Counted from the first letter of the stretch, positions 17,074-27,513 are shown. The stretch is DNA of 64,000 nucleotides from JACVRW01 sp963728495 (GCA_963728495.1 CAVSKI010000011.1:62001-126000); one strand, 5' to 3'. Numbers and translations are program-made. The notes: generated by a model from the letters alone, not told the origin.

Positions 17074-18678
17074 CTAGCGCTGCTCTTCCACCAGCGGCTT
17101 CACGTGTGGCTCGAGCACGCGCCTGGCTCGTGCGCGCGCCAGCCCGCGAAGCTGCGGCGCCTCGAAGGCCACCTCCTGCCGGCACACGGTGCCCTCGTCG
17201 GGCAAAGTCCCCTCCTCGAGGTAGGCGTCGACCGCCCCGTCGATGCAAGCGGAGTTGCCTCCGTATGCCGTGTGACCGTCGCCGCGCATCGTCAAGAAAC
17301 GCGTGTTGCCCAGGTCGGCCGCGAGCCTGCGTCCGCCGCGGTAGGGCGTGGCCGGGTCGTAGGTCGTGCCGACCACGAGCGTCGTAGGCGCCGAGGCACT
17401 CGCCTCAAACGGCCCGTAGTAGGCGCCCCTCGGCTCGACCGGGAACAGCCCCCACGCCAGCTCGACGTACCCGCTGTTCCACCAGAAATGGTCGAACAGG
17501 TTCCACGAATGCTCACCGGCTTCGAGGTAGCTGAACAGGTTGCGCGGGTAGCGCTGCTCGAGTGCGCCGAGAGCGTAATAGCGGTCGGTGAACGGGTCGT
17601 AGCTGCCATCTTCGAGGACGCCGTAGAAGGAGTCGACTTCCTCGCGGAGCACGGAGTAGTCACCCGCTTGTGCGGTAGCCAGGGCGGCGGTCAGGAACGG
17701 CCAGGCCTGCTTTGCGTAGACAAGGCCCAACGCAACGGCCCGGACATCGTCGCCGTCGACCAGACGCGGGTCGGTAGCCGAGGCCGGCTGGGGATTGGCC
17801 TCGAGCCTTTCGATCAACTCGTCATAGGCCGTCCAGGGATCGGCCCCGCCGAAGCCCAGGCAGGCCACCTGGTCAGCGGCGCAGGCCTGCAGGTAACGGC
17901 CGAGCCCCTTTTCGAAGCCCGATGACTGCTCACGCAACGAGAGCAGCGGCTTGTTCAGGTACTTGTCCACGTCGAAAGCCCCGTCGAGCACGAGCGCCCG
18001 GTGGCGCTTGGGGAACAGGGTCGCGTAAGTGGCGCCGATGGCGGTGCCGTACGAGAAACCCAGGTAGGACAGCTTGCGGTCGCCGACTCCGGCGCGCAAG
18101 AAGTTCATGTCCCGCGCCGCGTTGCCGGTGGTGGCGTGTGACAGGTCGCGCCAGTCGTTGAGCCTGACGCAATTGCGCACGTAGCGGCGGTTTACGTTGA
18201 CCCAGGCAGCCACGTCCAGGTTCTCAGGAGTGGTGAAGGGCTGCCGGTATGCGCCGACGGTCTCCTGATTCACCTGGCAGTCGATCGGGTCCTCGCTCTC
18301 GCCCGTGCCGCGCGGGTCGAAGCCGACGATGTCGAAGCGGTCGTTGAGCGAGGCGAACAGCTCGGCGCCGATCGCCTTCAGAGTGGCCACGGCGTCGCCG
18401 CCGGGGCCGCCGAAGTTCACGAACAGCGAGCCGATCCGCGCGTCCTCGTCCTGCGCGGGCAGACGCACGACGGCCAAGTCGACCGTGGGGCCGTCCGGAT
18501 TGGCGTAGTTGCGCGGCACCTCCACGGTCGCGCACTCGAATCCTTCGGCGTCCTCGCATGCCTGCCAATCGATCGACGGCGCGCGCGCAAAGGCCGCCGG
18601 AGCGACCATTAGCAGCGCGGCGGCGAGTGCGCAGAGGAGGAAGAAGGTCCTGGGGACGTTACGGCGGACGGATGTCAT
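17074..18678 (-). CDS. Secreted alpha/beta hydrolase, tripeptidyl aminopeptidase-like
   Basis: A 534-residue exported serine hydrolase of the Streptomyces TAP/SlpD type. The signal peptide covers about 1-31 (FFLLCALAAALLMVAPAAFA). The oxyanion region is NFGGPGG (about 88-94), then GFDPRGTGES (119-128). The nucleophile is S209 in GFSYGT, the acid lies in TTYDPATPY (about 440) and the histidine in GDGHTAYGG (about 467). The C-terminal TAP-like domain includes cysteines in NSACIDG and GTVCRQE. Family members remove N-terminal peptides or hydrolyse esters outside the cell; the real substrate is unknown. Confidence 0.86.
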   Translation of the reverse strand: MTSVRRNVPRTFFLLCALAAALLMVAPAAFARAPSIDWQACEDAEGFECATVEVPRNYANPDGPTVDLAVVRLPAQDEDARIGSLFVNFGGPGGDAVATLKAIGAELFASLNDRFDIVGFDPRGTGESEDPIDCQVNQETVGAYRQPFTTPENLDVAAWVNVNRRYVRNCVRLNDWRDLSHATTGNAARDMNFLRAGVGDRKLSYLGFSYGTAIGATYATLFPKRHRALVLDGAFDVDKYLNKPLLSLREQSSGFEKGLGRYLQACAADQVACLGFGGADPWTAYDELIERLEANPQPASATDPRLVDGDDVRAVALGLVYAKQAWPFLTAALATAQAGDYSVLREEVDSFYGVLEDGSYDPFTDRYYALGALEQRYPRNLFSYLEAGEHSWNLFDHFWWNSGYVELAWGLFPVEPRGAYYGPFEASASAPTTLVVGTTYDPATPYRGGRRLAADLGNTRFLTMRGDGHTAYGGNSACIDGAVDAYLEEGTLPDEGTVCRQEVAFEAPQLRGLARARARRVLEPHVKPLVEEQR

Positions 18679-18752
18679 CCGACCCTCCTTTGTTGGGCCG
18701 GGCCCCGCGCCCGGCGCGGGCAGCGTAACCCCCAGGACCCTCTGGCGCTAGC

Positions 18753-19607
18753 TCATGGGCCTCCCGGTCCGAACCCGCCGGGGCCACCGGGACCACCGGG
18801 ACGGTGGTGGCCGCCGGGTCCGCCCGGTTCGCGGCCCTCGAACTCGGGCAGCGCCTCGTCGACCTTCTCCTCGCTCAGCTCGAAGCGGTCGGCCAGGAAC
18901 TTCACGAGCTCGTCGCGACGATCCGGCGGGCGGAAGTCGGCGCCGGCCCGCATCTCACGCAGCGCCTTGCGCAACTCGCTGCGCGTCACGCCGAGTTCAG
19001 CGGCCAGCTGGCGCAGCGGCATCGCGTGCCGCGGCCCGTGGCGTCCGTCTCGCCTATCCGGGCGCAGCTCCATCAGCGCCGCCTCGACGTCGTCGGTCTC
19101 GAGGCCCAGCTTCTCGGCCAGGGCGGCCGCGAAGCCTCCGGGCTCGCCGGGCTGCCCGGGCTCGGGCCGCTCGTCCTTGAGCTCATCGAGCGCCTTGCTC
19201 ACCGCGTCGGCCTCCACACCGAGCGCTTGTGCGAGCTCGGCGGAGAGACGCTCATGGCGCTCGCTTTGCAGCGAGTCGAGCGCCGACTGCACGTGCTCGG
19301 TGGACTTGCCGAGCGCGTCAGCCAGTGCGGCGGCGAAGGCCGAGCGCATGTCGGCGTGTTCGGACTCGTGGAAGTCACGCAGGGCATCACGCAGCTCGCC
19401 GGCATCGACCCCGAGCTCCTTCGCCAGGTCGTCGAACCCGGGCGGGGTCGCGCCGCGCTGCGCGCCGGCGTTGTTGCCCGCGGCGGCGACCGAGGAGCCC
19501 CCGTCGACTTGGGTGCCGACGCCGTAGGCCACAGAGGAGAGACCGACCGCCCCGGCCAGGACGACTGCCGTTGTTTTCTTGGTAGATCGCATGAGGCGAC
19601 TCTTCAT
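18753..19607 (-). CDS. Secreted six-repeat helical protein with Gly/Pro tail
   Basis: A 284-residue exported protein without a known function. A Lys/Arg N-terminus and hydrophobic stretch (TTAVVLAGAVGLSSVAYG) form the signal peptide. Six repeats of about 30 residues follow, each with a core like LGVDAGELRDALRD, LGVEADAVSKALDEL or LGVTRSELRKALREM, probably paired helices. The tail (about 257-284) is Gly/Pro/His-rich, ending GGPGGFGPGGP. It is divergent from an MprAB-like two-component system 73 bases away, whose sensor has a similar Gly/Pro segment. It may be a target or ligand of that system; this is inference. Confidence 0.72.
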   Translation of the reverse strand: MKSRLMRSTKKTTAVVLAGAVGLSSVAYGVGTQVDGGSSVAAAGNNAGAQRGATPPGFDDLAKELGVDAGELRDALRDFHESEHADMRSAFAAALADALGKSTEHVQSALDSLQSERHERLSAELAQALGVEADAVSKALDELKDERPEPGQPGEPGGFAAALAEKLGLETDDVEAALMELRPDRRDGRHGPRHAMPLRQLAAELGVTRSELRKALREMRAGADFRPPDRRDELVKFLADRFELSEEKVDEALPEFEGREPGGPGGHHRPGGPGGPGGFGPGGP

Positions 19608-19680
19608 GCTCTGTGTAGGAGGCACATAAGAGCCGAGTAGGAATCGCCGAAGAGTCCGGCCCCGGCGGGCACAATGGGCC

Positions 19681-20363
<683 letters not shown>

Positions 20364-20367
<4 letters not shown>

Positions 20368-21788
20368 CATTGCGCACTCGCATTGCCTGCGCGGCCGGCC
20401 TGGCTGTCGCGCTGGCCGTGGTCGCGGCCGCAGTCGCCGTCTACCTTGGGGTGCGCGGCGAGCTGCGCGGCGAGGTGGACGCCTCCTTGCGTGCCCGGGC
20501 GGACTCGATCCTCGAGCCGGGCGGATTCGGGCCGGGGCGAGAGGAGGGGCGGGGTGGCTTCGGCCCGCCCGGTGGTCCGGAGGGTCGGGGTGGCCTCCCG
20601 CCGGAGGGCCAGCCACCGGCGTTCGGCGGAGCGGCGGCCTACGTCCAGGTGGTGCTGCCCGAGGGGCGGGTCCTGCGCCGGCCGAGCGCCACCGGACAGC
20701 TGCCCGTGCAGGCGCGCGCGAGAGAGATCGCGCAGGCCGGCGAGGGCGAGTATCTCGGTGATCTCACAGCCGACGGTGTTCACGTGCGCGTGCTCACGAG
20801 CGCGCTCCCGGGTGGACAAGGGGCGCTGCAGGTGGCTCGGCCGCTGGACGAGGTCGATCGGCAGCTCGACCAGATCGTCCTCGTGCTTGTGTTCGTAGGC
20901 TCGGCGGGCATCGCGCTGGGCGCGGCGCTCGGCGCGCTCGTGGCCCGCACCGCCCTCGCGCCGGTCGCGCGCTTCACCACGAGAACCGAGGAGCTCGCCG
21001 CGGACCCCGATCCCTCCCAGCGCATGGAGGTGCGCGGCCGCGACGAGCTCGCTCGGCTCGCGGCCAGCTTCAACACGACTCTCGACGCACTGGAGCGCTC
21101 GGTCGAGGCGCAGCGCCAGCTCGTGGCCGACGCGAGCCACGAGCTTCGCACTCCGATCGCGAGCCTGCGCGCGAACATCCAGACCCTCGAGCACGCCGAC
21201 CGCCTTCCGCCCCACGATCGCGAGGCTCTGCGCGCGGACGTGGTGTCAGAGCTCGACGAGCTGACCGCTCTGGTGGCGGACATCGTGGAGCTGGCACGAG
21301 GCGCCAAGCCGGGCGAGCTGACCGACGACGTGCGCATCGACCGGATCGTCGAGGAGGTGGTGGCGCGCGCGAACGGCCGGGCCCTCAATCAGGTGAGCTT
21401 CGAGGTGAGCGCCGAGCCGACCCTGGTTCGCGGGCAGCCGCAGCGGATCCAGCGCGCGCTGTCCAACCTGGTCGACAACGCGCTCAAGTGGAGCCCGGCC
21501 GGAGGCACTGTCGAGCTCACCTTGCGAGGCGGCGAGCTGACCGTGCGCGACCACGGACCCGGCTTCGCCGAGGCGGACCTCGCGCATGTTTTCGAGCGCT
21601 TCTACCGCGCCCAGGACGCTCGCGGCATGCCGGGATCGGGCCTGGGGCTGGCCATCGTGCGGCAGGCCGCCGAGGCCCATGGCGGCCGTGCCGAGGCGGC
21701 CAACGCGCCGTCCGGCGGGGCAATCGTCCGGGTCTCCTTCGGGCCTAACCGGGTGCGGCCGAGCGAGAAGCAGGCTCTCCCGGGCTGA
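20364..21788 (+). CDS. HAMP-domain sensor histidine kinase
   Basis: A 474-residue membrane kinase. Two transmembrane segments (about 7-29 and 172-197) flank an extracytoplasmic domain. That domain contains an unusual Gly/Pro/Arg-rich stretch (about 50-92: PGGFGPGREEGRGGFGPPGG and following). HAMP, then HisKA with the phospho-acceptor His in DASHELRTPIASLR, then HATPase with the N box LVDNALKWS and G boxes DHGPGF and GSGLGLAIV. The Gly/Pro stretch recalls the tail of the divergent secreted protein. The 3' end overlaps the convergent ligase gene by 44 bases. Confidence 0.9.
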
Positions 21789-22932
21789 GCCGGATCGGCT
21801 CGAGGAAGCGCTCCGAGAGCTCCGCGACCATAGCCCGCAGGCTCCGCTCCTCGGCGATCACACGCTGCCTCGTGGCACCCGACACGCGCGCGAGCTCCGA
21901 CACCGCGGCGAGCTCGTCCACGCAGTCCAGGTCCTTGGCGTGCGCTCGGCCGGCCGCCACGGCCCGACCGAGCACCTGCTTCGAGGGAACCTGCGCGCAG
22001 GCGACCGGATCGATGAAGCTTCCGCCCAATCCGTCGCGAGCGGCAAGGAAGCGGTTTTCCGACAACACCTCGGGCGCGTCGAGCAGCTCGTCCGCGGCAA
22101 GATGCTCGGTGGCCTCGAGGCGTACCAGCACCTGGATGAGCGCCGCCACGGCCGCCACGTCGCCGACCGTGGTCTGAGCGTCGGCGATCCGCACTTCCAC
22201 CGTGCCGAAGCGCGGCTGGAGGCGCACGTCCCACCAGAGAAAGGTCGGCTCCGGGAACGCGTCCGCGCGCAGCATGAGGTCGACAGCCGCGGCGTACGCC
22301 GGGTAGCTGCCGAAGCGCCGCGGGATCCCGGTGCGCGGGAAGGCTTGGAAGAGGGGCGTGCGCACCGACGACATTCCGCTGTCGCGCCCGCGCCAGAAGG
22401 GCGAGTTGGCCGACAGGGCGAGGATCAGTGGAAGGTGGGCCCGGACGCGGTCCGCGGCCGCGATGGCCAGTTCGGGCAACGGCACCCCCACGTGCACGTG
22501 CAGGGCGAAGGTGGGCTCGCGCCGGGCCAGGTCGCGCAGGCCGCGTTCGAGCACCTGGTAGCGCGCGCCGCTCGAGACCCGGGTGCGCTTGGTGGGCGCC
22601 GAGGGATGAGTGCCGGCCACGGCCGGGCGCAGGCCCAGATTGCGCAGCTGGGCGGCGAGCGCGCTCCGAACGGAAAGGAGCTCGGCGCACGCGTCGGCCA
22701 CCGTCTTGTGCACGCCGGTGGCCAGCTCGAGCGTGCACGCGTGGGTCTCGGCCGCCACGTGGTCGGCGAGCTCGGGGGAGAGCTCGGGCAGCAGGTCGTC
22801 GATGCGGTGCGCAAGCGACCAGTCCTCGGGGTCGAGCAGCATCACCTCCTCCTCGATGCCCACCGTCCAGGCCGGGCGCGCCGGATCGGCATTCCAGTGC
22901 GCCCACTCGGGCAGAGCAGCGCCGCGCTTCAC
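21745..22932 (-). CDS. Carboxylate-amine ligase (GCS2/YbdK family)
   Basis: A 395-residue member of the glutamate-cysteine ligase type 2 superfamily (glutamine-synthetase-like fold). It begins with the family signature WTVGIEEEVMLLDPE, followed by SPELADHVAAETHACTLELATGV. Further marks are HVHVGVP, SANSPFWRG and EVRIADAQTT. Family members join an amine to a carboxylate through an acyl phosphate using ATP; weak glutamate-cysteine ligase activity is known for E. coli YbdK. It ends a three-gene leftward operon with a class I amidotransferase and an ATP-grasp protein, so it probably acts on an unknown gamma-glutamyl or amide product. GTG overlaps the upstream stop (GTGA). Confidence 0.85.
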   Translation of the reverse strand: MKRGAALPEWAHWNADPARPAWTVGIEEEVMLLDPEDWSLAHRIDDLLPELSPELADHVAAETHACTLELATGVHKTVADACAELLSVRSALAAQLRNLGLRPAVAGTHPSAPTKRTRVSSGARYQVLERGLRDLARREPTFALHVHVGVPLPELAIAAADRVRAHLPLILALSANSPFWRGRDSGMSSVRTPLFQAFPRTGIPRRFGSYPAYAAAVDLMLRADAFPEPTFLWWDVRLQPRFGTVEVRIADAQTTVGDVAAVAALIQVLVRLEATEHLAADELLDAPEVLSENRFLAARDGLGGSFIDPVACAQVPSKQVLGRAVAAGRAHAKDLDCVDELAAVSELARVSGATRQRVIAEERSLRAMVAELSERFLEPIRLSPGEPASRSAAPG

Positions 22933-23693
22933 GCCGCCTCCGGAGAGCGCTGGGAACGTTCGGCACCAGCGCGTACGAGTCCTTCGAAGAGGGCCAGCTG
23001 GTCGGGTCGCTCGGCCAGCGCCTCGGCGTGCCACTGGACTCCGAACACGAACCCGTTCGTCATACCTTCGATCGCCTCGGGCACTCCGTCCGGCGCATGC
23101 CCGACCACCCGCAGGCCGTCGCCCAGCTGGTCGATTGCCTGGTGGTGATAGGAGTTGACCTCGAAGCGCGTGGATCCGATCAGCTTCGCGAGCCGACTGT
23201 CCGCGAGCAGCTCGATCGGATGGCTGGTGCCCTCGGTCAGGCTCTGACGGTGCAGAACGTCCTGACCGAGATCGGGAAGGTGCTGTTGCAGAGTACCGCC
23301 GCGGGCCACGTTCATCACCTGAAGGCCGCGGCAGATGGCGAGCACCGGCAGCCCGCGCGCAATGGCGCGGCGTGCCAGCGCTAGCTCGAACTGGTCGAGC
23401 TCGGGCTCGGTGGGTCCGAGCTCCGGGTGCTCGGGCGCGCCGTAGTGGTGTGGGTGGAGATCGGGCCCGCCGGATAGACAGAGGGCATCGAGACGGTCGA
23501 GCAGCGTGTCGACGGAACTGGTACGCACGGGAGCCAGAATCACCGGAAGCCCGCCGCCCATGCGCAGCGCCTCGAGGTAGCGCTCGCCGAGGGCCAGCTC
23601 GCTGCGCGGTGGCTCCCCCTGTGGGACGGTGCGGTGCTCGTCGCGACGGCGCACCTCCGAGGTCGACACACCGATCAGCGGCTGCACGCTCAC
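22929..23693 (-). CDS. Class I glutamine amidotransferase / gamma-glutamyl hydrolase (PuuD-like)
   Basis: A 254-residue peptidase C26-type protein. The nucleophile C121 sits in LAICRGLQVMNV, the oxyanion glycines in LCLSGGPDLHP (about 72-82), and the catalytic histidine in FGVQWHAE (about 228). Relatives hydrolyse gamma-glutamyl bonds, as in gamma-Glu-GABA (PuuD). Both ends overlap the operon neighbours by 4 bases (GTGA), indicating coupled synthesis with the ATP-grasp and the carboxylate-amine ligase. It may trim or recycle the gamma-glutamyl product they make; no polyamine (puu) genes are adjacent. Confidence 0.87.
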   Translation of the reverse strand: MSVQPLIGVSTSEVRRRDEHRTVPQGEPPRSELALGERYLEALRMGGGLPVILAPVRTSSVDTLLDRLDALCLSGGPDLHPHHYGAPEHPELGPTEPELDQFELALARRAIARGLPVLAICRGLQVMNVARGGTLQQHLPDLGQDVLHRQSLTEGTSHPIELLADSRLAKLIGSTRFEVNSYHHQAIDQLGDGLRVVGHAPDGVPEAIEGMTNGFVFGVQWHAEALAERPDQLALFEGLVRAGAERSQRSPEAA

Positions 23694-25085
23694 GCCATCA
23701 CCCAGGTGTCCTTGCCGCCCCCACGCTGGGAGCTGTTGACCACGAGCGCCCCTCGGTCGAGTGCCACCCGGGTGAGCCCGCCGGGCACCACGCGCGCCTC
23801 GTCGCCGGCCAGGAAGACGAAGGGCCGAAGGTCCACATGGCGGGGCTCGAGGTGATCGCCGATCACCGTGGGATGGGTCGAGATCATCACGGTCTCCTGG
23901 GCGATGAATGCGCCGGGGTCGGCGTCCACGGCCGCGTGGGCCGCGCGGACGTCGTCCTCGTCGGCGTGCGACGCAACCACCACGCCGTGGCCGCCGTGGC
24001 CGGTACGGGGCTTGATCACCAGCTCGTCGATCCGGTCCAACACCGCGTCGCGATGCTCGCTCATCTCCGGATCGTACGTCGTGACCGAGGGCACCAGTGG
24101 CTCTTCGCCGAGGTAAAAACGGACCATGTCCTCGACGTACGCGTGCAGCAGCTTGTCGTCGGCGACACCAGTACCGAACGCGTTGACGCAGCTGAGCCTG
24201 CCCTTCTCCATCGGCTCCCACAGCTTCGCGCCGACGTCGGTCAGGTCGCCACTCGCGTCGGTCAGCCGGTCCTCGTCGGTACGCCGGTAGAGCACGTCGA
24301 CCCGCTGTCGCGTGCGTCCGACGCGAGCCTCGAGCCGACCGCCGCGTGTCGAGAGGTCCTCGAGTCCGACGATGGGTATGTCGAGCAGTTGTGCGAGGCG
24401 CTCGTGCTCGTACCAGGCGCTGTTACCGGGACCGTCGCTGAGCATCACGACCGTCGGGTCGGCCACGTTCTCCGGGGCGGCGTGGCGCAGCGTCTGCCCC
24501 AGCCGCTCGACGATCTGGTCGAGCGACCGGCGCCCGTCGGCCAGCCAGGCGGGAAGGTGTGCGTCGATGCACGTCGCGCGCGGCCAGCGCGTAGGCCATG
24601 CCCGACGGCGTTCGCACGTTGTCCTCCAGAACGCCGAAGCGCCCGTGCGCCCCGCGCACCACGTCGAGGCCCGCGACCGCGATGCGGACCGGCGCCGGCG
24701 GCAGGCCGACCATGCGCGGTTCGAAGTGATCGCAGCTCTCGAGCGCACGCTCGGGCACCACACCGGCGGCAACGATCTCCCGCTCCGCGTACACGTCGGC
24801 CACGAAGCGGTCGAGGGCGCGGACGCGCTGCGCCAGACCCCGCGCGAGCGGCGACCACTCGTCGTCTGCGATCAGGCGAGGCACAGGATCCAGCGTGAAC
24901 GCCTCCGCCACGCCGTCGTGCACGAAGCAGACACCGCGCTCGGCCGCCTCGTCGGAAACCGCCTGGGCCAGTGCCTCGAGATCCAGCCGGGAGAAGGCCC
25001 CGACGAGCTCGGCATAGGCGGGACGCACGCGGCCGTCGGTTTCGAAGGCCTCGTCGAAGACCTCCGGGGGCGGCTGGTAGCTCAC
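23690..25085 (-). pseudogene. Circularly permuted type 2 ATP-grasp protein with one apparent extra base
   Basis: A protein of about 464 residues in two frames. The first (from GTG 25085) starts SYQPPPEVFDEAF, passes VCFVHDGVAE and ends at RTPSGMAYALAARD. The second resumes CIDAHLPAWLADGRRSLDQI and has LSDGPGNSAWYEHERLA, SCVNAFGTGVADDK, the ATP-grasp lysine region LVIKPRTGHGGHGV and a C-terminal RPFVFLAG. The break lies at about 24567-24573, where mRNA-sense GCGCGCGACGTGCATCGAC has one surplus G. No key segment is lost, so an error is plausible. The family makes amide or peptide bonds and is often linked to alpha-E/transglutaminase genes; here its partners are a GATase and a GCS2 ligase. Confidence 0.83.
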
Positions 25086-25184
25086 TCGCTAATAATGGGC
25101 ATAGGCGGCCTTCCTGTGCTTGTACCTCTGTCGAAAGATCCGTAAGCCTCTTTGTCCCGATGGTCGAGGAACGTGGCCGACGGC

Positions 25185-25901
25185 TCAGGCGCGACCCACG
25201 TCGACGGAGATGGCTCCCAGGTAGCCGTCGCCCTCGGGCCGGGTGGCCAGGACGAGCGCGTCGTTGAAGATGCTGTCGTTGTCGTTGTTGGTGTCCCCGA
25301 CCGCATAGGGCCCGGAGTCGTACACGGCGCGCTGGGTCTTCTCATCGAAGAAGAGCTGCGTGGTGAGCACGGTCTGCTTGTCGAGGTGGATCTTGGCGTG
25401 GATGTGGACAGTGCGGCCCTGGTACCAGCCCGGGTAGACCGTCAGAAACTCGACGATGCCGGACGAGTTCGTGACCTGAGCACCGCGCAGGAACGTCTCG
25501 TCGTCGTCGATGCCCGAGTACTGCCCCTCGGCGTCGCACTGCCATATGTCGACCACCGCGTTGCGGATCGGCTCGCAGCTCTCGGCGTCGCGCACCCGGA
25601 GGGCCAGGCGCAGTGTCACACCGTCCCGGTCCTCGCGGATATCGCTGCGGATGGAGTCGACGTCGAAGTAGAACGGCCCCTCGGTCAACTCGGGAGTGAG
25701 CGTGCACGAAGAGGTCTCGTCGAACAGATCGGCGAGATCGCTCTTCGGCTTCGCGCGGGCTTCGGTGGTCACGGTGGCCTCAGTCGTCGCGGCTGCTCCG
25801 CCCGCGTTGTCGTCCCCACTGCAGGCGGCGAGCAGGGCGCTGAGCGACACGGTGCCAAAGCCGGCGAGCGCTTGGCGGCGGTTGACCGGGGGGAGCTCCA
25901 T
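25185..25901 (-). CDS. Exported intradiol ring-cleavage dioxygenase-like protein
   Basis: A 238-residue protein with an export signal: NRRQALAGFGTVSLSALLAAC gives a twin-Arg-like pair and a lipobox cysteine (about C28), followed by a low-complexity Ala/Thr linker. The C-terminal domain is an intradiol dioxygenase beta sandwich with TEGPFYFD, DIWQCDAEGQYSG, and the ligand segment YPGWYQGRTVHIHAKI, which supplies Tyr and the two His for non-haem iron. Classical members cleave catechols in the cytoplasm. Exported lipoprotein versions are common in actinobacteria and their substrates are unknown. Confidence 0.85.
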   Translation of the reverse strand: MELPPVNRRQALAGFGTVSLSALLAACSGDDNAGGAAATTEATVTTEARAKPKSDLADLFDETSSCTLTPELTEGPFYFDVDSIRSDIREDRDGVTLRLALRVRDAESCEPIRNAVVDIWQCDAEGQYSGIDDDETFLRGAQVTNSSGIVEFLTVYPGWYQGRTVHIHAKIHLDKQTVLTTQLFFDEKTQRAVYDSGPYAVGDTNNDNDSIFNDALVLATRPEGDGYLGAISVDVGRA

Positions 25902-25950
25902 GCGGGCAGGTTGGCAGCGGCGTGTAAGCGCGCCCTAAGAGGCCGGCAGG

Positions 25951-26940
25951 TCAGGCCCGCACGTCGAGCACGACCTTGCCGGTCGCTCCGCGGCCCTCGA
26001 TCAGCTCGAGCGCCTCCGCCGCCCGTTCGAGCGGGAAGCGAGCGCCCACCAGCGGGCGTACGAAGCCCGCGCTGACCAGGTCGTCGAGCGCGGCGCCGAT
26101 CGAGCGGTTGACGTCTGGCTTTCCCGTCACGTAGGCGCCCCAGCCGGCCCCGACGACCTCGATGTTGTTGAGCAGCAGCCGGTTGACCTTGACCTCGGGG
26201 ATCGAGCCGCCGGTGAATCCGACCACCACGCAGCGACCGTTCTCGCCCAGGCAGCGCAGGCTGTCGGTGAAGCGGTCGCCGCCGACGGGGTCGATTACCA
26301 CGTCCACGCCGCCGCCCGAGAGCTCCTTGGCCTCGTCCTTCCACGGCCCGTCGGAGCGCACGGTCTCGTCGGCCCCGGCTTCCCGTGCCACTCGTTCCTT
26401 GTCATCGCTCGAAACCACGGCGATCGTTTTCGCGCCGAGGCCCTTGGCGATCTGGAGTGTGGCGGTGCCCACGCCTCCGGCCGCGCCGTGCACGAGCACG
26501 GTCTCCCCGTCGGCCAGGCGCCCGCGCATCCGCAGGGCGAAGTAGGCCGTGTGGTAGTTGAGGATGAGGCTCGCTCCATGGGCGAAGTCGAGGCCCTCGG
26601 CGAGCGGAAAGGTCAGGAACTCGGGGGCGACGGCGGTTTCGGCGAAGCCCCCGAGCATGCAGTAGGCGGCCACACGGTCGCCCGGCGCGAGCTCCGCGCC
26701 GTCGGGCGCACTGCGGACCACGCCCGCGACCTCGCTGCCGGGCACGAACGGCAGCGGCGGCTTGAGTTGGTACTTGCCCCGGGTCTGGAGGACCTCGGGA
26801 AAGGACACGCCGGCGGCGTGCACGTCCACCACGATCCCGCGTCCCGGAGTGAGCACGTGTGACGGCTCGGGCTCGGGGACGTCCGCGAGCTCCAGGGCCG
26901 AGCGAGGTCCGCTGAGTTCGGTGATCCGAAGCGCACGCAT
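25951..26940 (-). CDS. NADPH:quinone oxidoreductase family protein (zinc-independent MDR)
   Basis: A 329-residue medium-chain reductase. The GroES-like N-terminal half has VDVHAAGVSFPEVLQTRG and PFVPGSEVAGVV. The nucleotide-binding half has the Rossmann glycines VHGAAGGVGTATLQIAKGLGA (about 150) and DVVIDPVGGD. Zinc-ligand cysteines are absent, as in the quinone oxidoreductase branch. It would reduce quinones or enoyl substrates with NADPH; the exact substrate is open. A 49-base gap separates it from the dioxygenase start downstream. Confidence 0.87.
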   Translation of the reverse strand: MRALRITELSGPRSALELADVPEPEPSHVLTPGRGIVVDVHAAGVSFPEVLQTRGKYQLKPPLPFVPGSEVAGVVRSAPDGAELAPGDRVAAYCMLGGFAETAVAPEFLTFPLAEGLDFAHGASLILNYHTAYFALRMRGRLADGETVLVHGAAGGVGTATLQIAKGLGAKTIAVVSSDDKERVAREAGADETVRSDGPWKDEAKELSGGGVDVVIDPVGGDRFTDSLRCLGENGRCVVVGFTGGSIPEVKVNRLLLNNIEVVGAGWGAYVTGKPDVNRSIGAALDDLVSAGFVRPLVGARFPLERAAEALELIEGRGATGKVVLDVRA

Positions 26941-27045
26941 CCCGGCGGGACGCTATCGCGCCTCCGCGAGCTCCACCATCGGTCCGGGTTTTCGCCGCTG
27001 GGTGTCCGCCGAGTGATTCGGGGGCGTACCATCTCAAGTAGAGAA

Positions 27046-27513
27046 ATGGTCGAGATCGGCGTGGCCCTCGTGCTCCTCGGAGCCGGCTTGCTGGTGGCCG
27101 AGGCACATTTACCCGGCGGCATCCTCGGGGTGGCCGGCGGACTCGCGCTCGCGGGCGGCACGGCCCTTGCCATCGCCGGTGCGGGCGGGGCACTCGGGGT
27201 GGTGCTGGCCGGAGTGGTCGCCGTGCTTGCGATGTCCGGGCTGTGGCTCGGCGTGGTCACGCGCAAGGCGCTCGCCACCCGCAGGCTGCGGAGCGCCTCC
27301 GGGCGTGAGGCCCTGAGTGGTCAGATGGGCGTGGTGCGCAACTGGGCCGGCGCCAGCGGTCAGGTCTTCGTGGATGGTGCGCTGTGGAGAGCGCAGCGCA
27401 GCCTCGCCGACGAGGACGCTGATCTGGGTGCAGGCGACTCCGTTGTGGTGGAACGGGTCAGCGGGTTGACACTCGGGGTCCGTCGCGCCGAGGAATGGGA
27501 GACACCATGGTGA
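27046..27513 (+). CDS. NfeD-like membrane protein
   Basis: A 155-residue protein with two or three hydrophobic segments in the first 80 residues (VALVLLGAGLLVAEAHLPGGILGVAGG, VVLAGVVAVLAMSGLWLGVV) and a C-terminal OB-fold domain (about 95-150) with GQMGVVRNW, GQVFVDGALWRA and LGAGDSVVVERVSGLTLGV. NfeD proteins are near-universal partners of SPFH/stomatin proteins in bacteria. The next gene is exactly such a protein and overlaps its 3' end. The start is ATG 27046, the first that leads straight into the first membrane segment. Confidence 0.85.
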   Translation: MVEIGVALVLLGAGLLVAEAHLPGGILGVAGGLALAGGTALAIAGAGGALGVVLAGVVAVLAMSGLWLGVVTRKALATRRLRSASGREALSGQMGVVRNWAGASGQVFVDGALWRAQRSLADEDADLGAGDSVVVERVSGLTLGVRRAEEWETPW

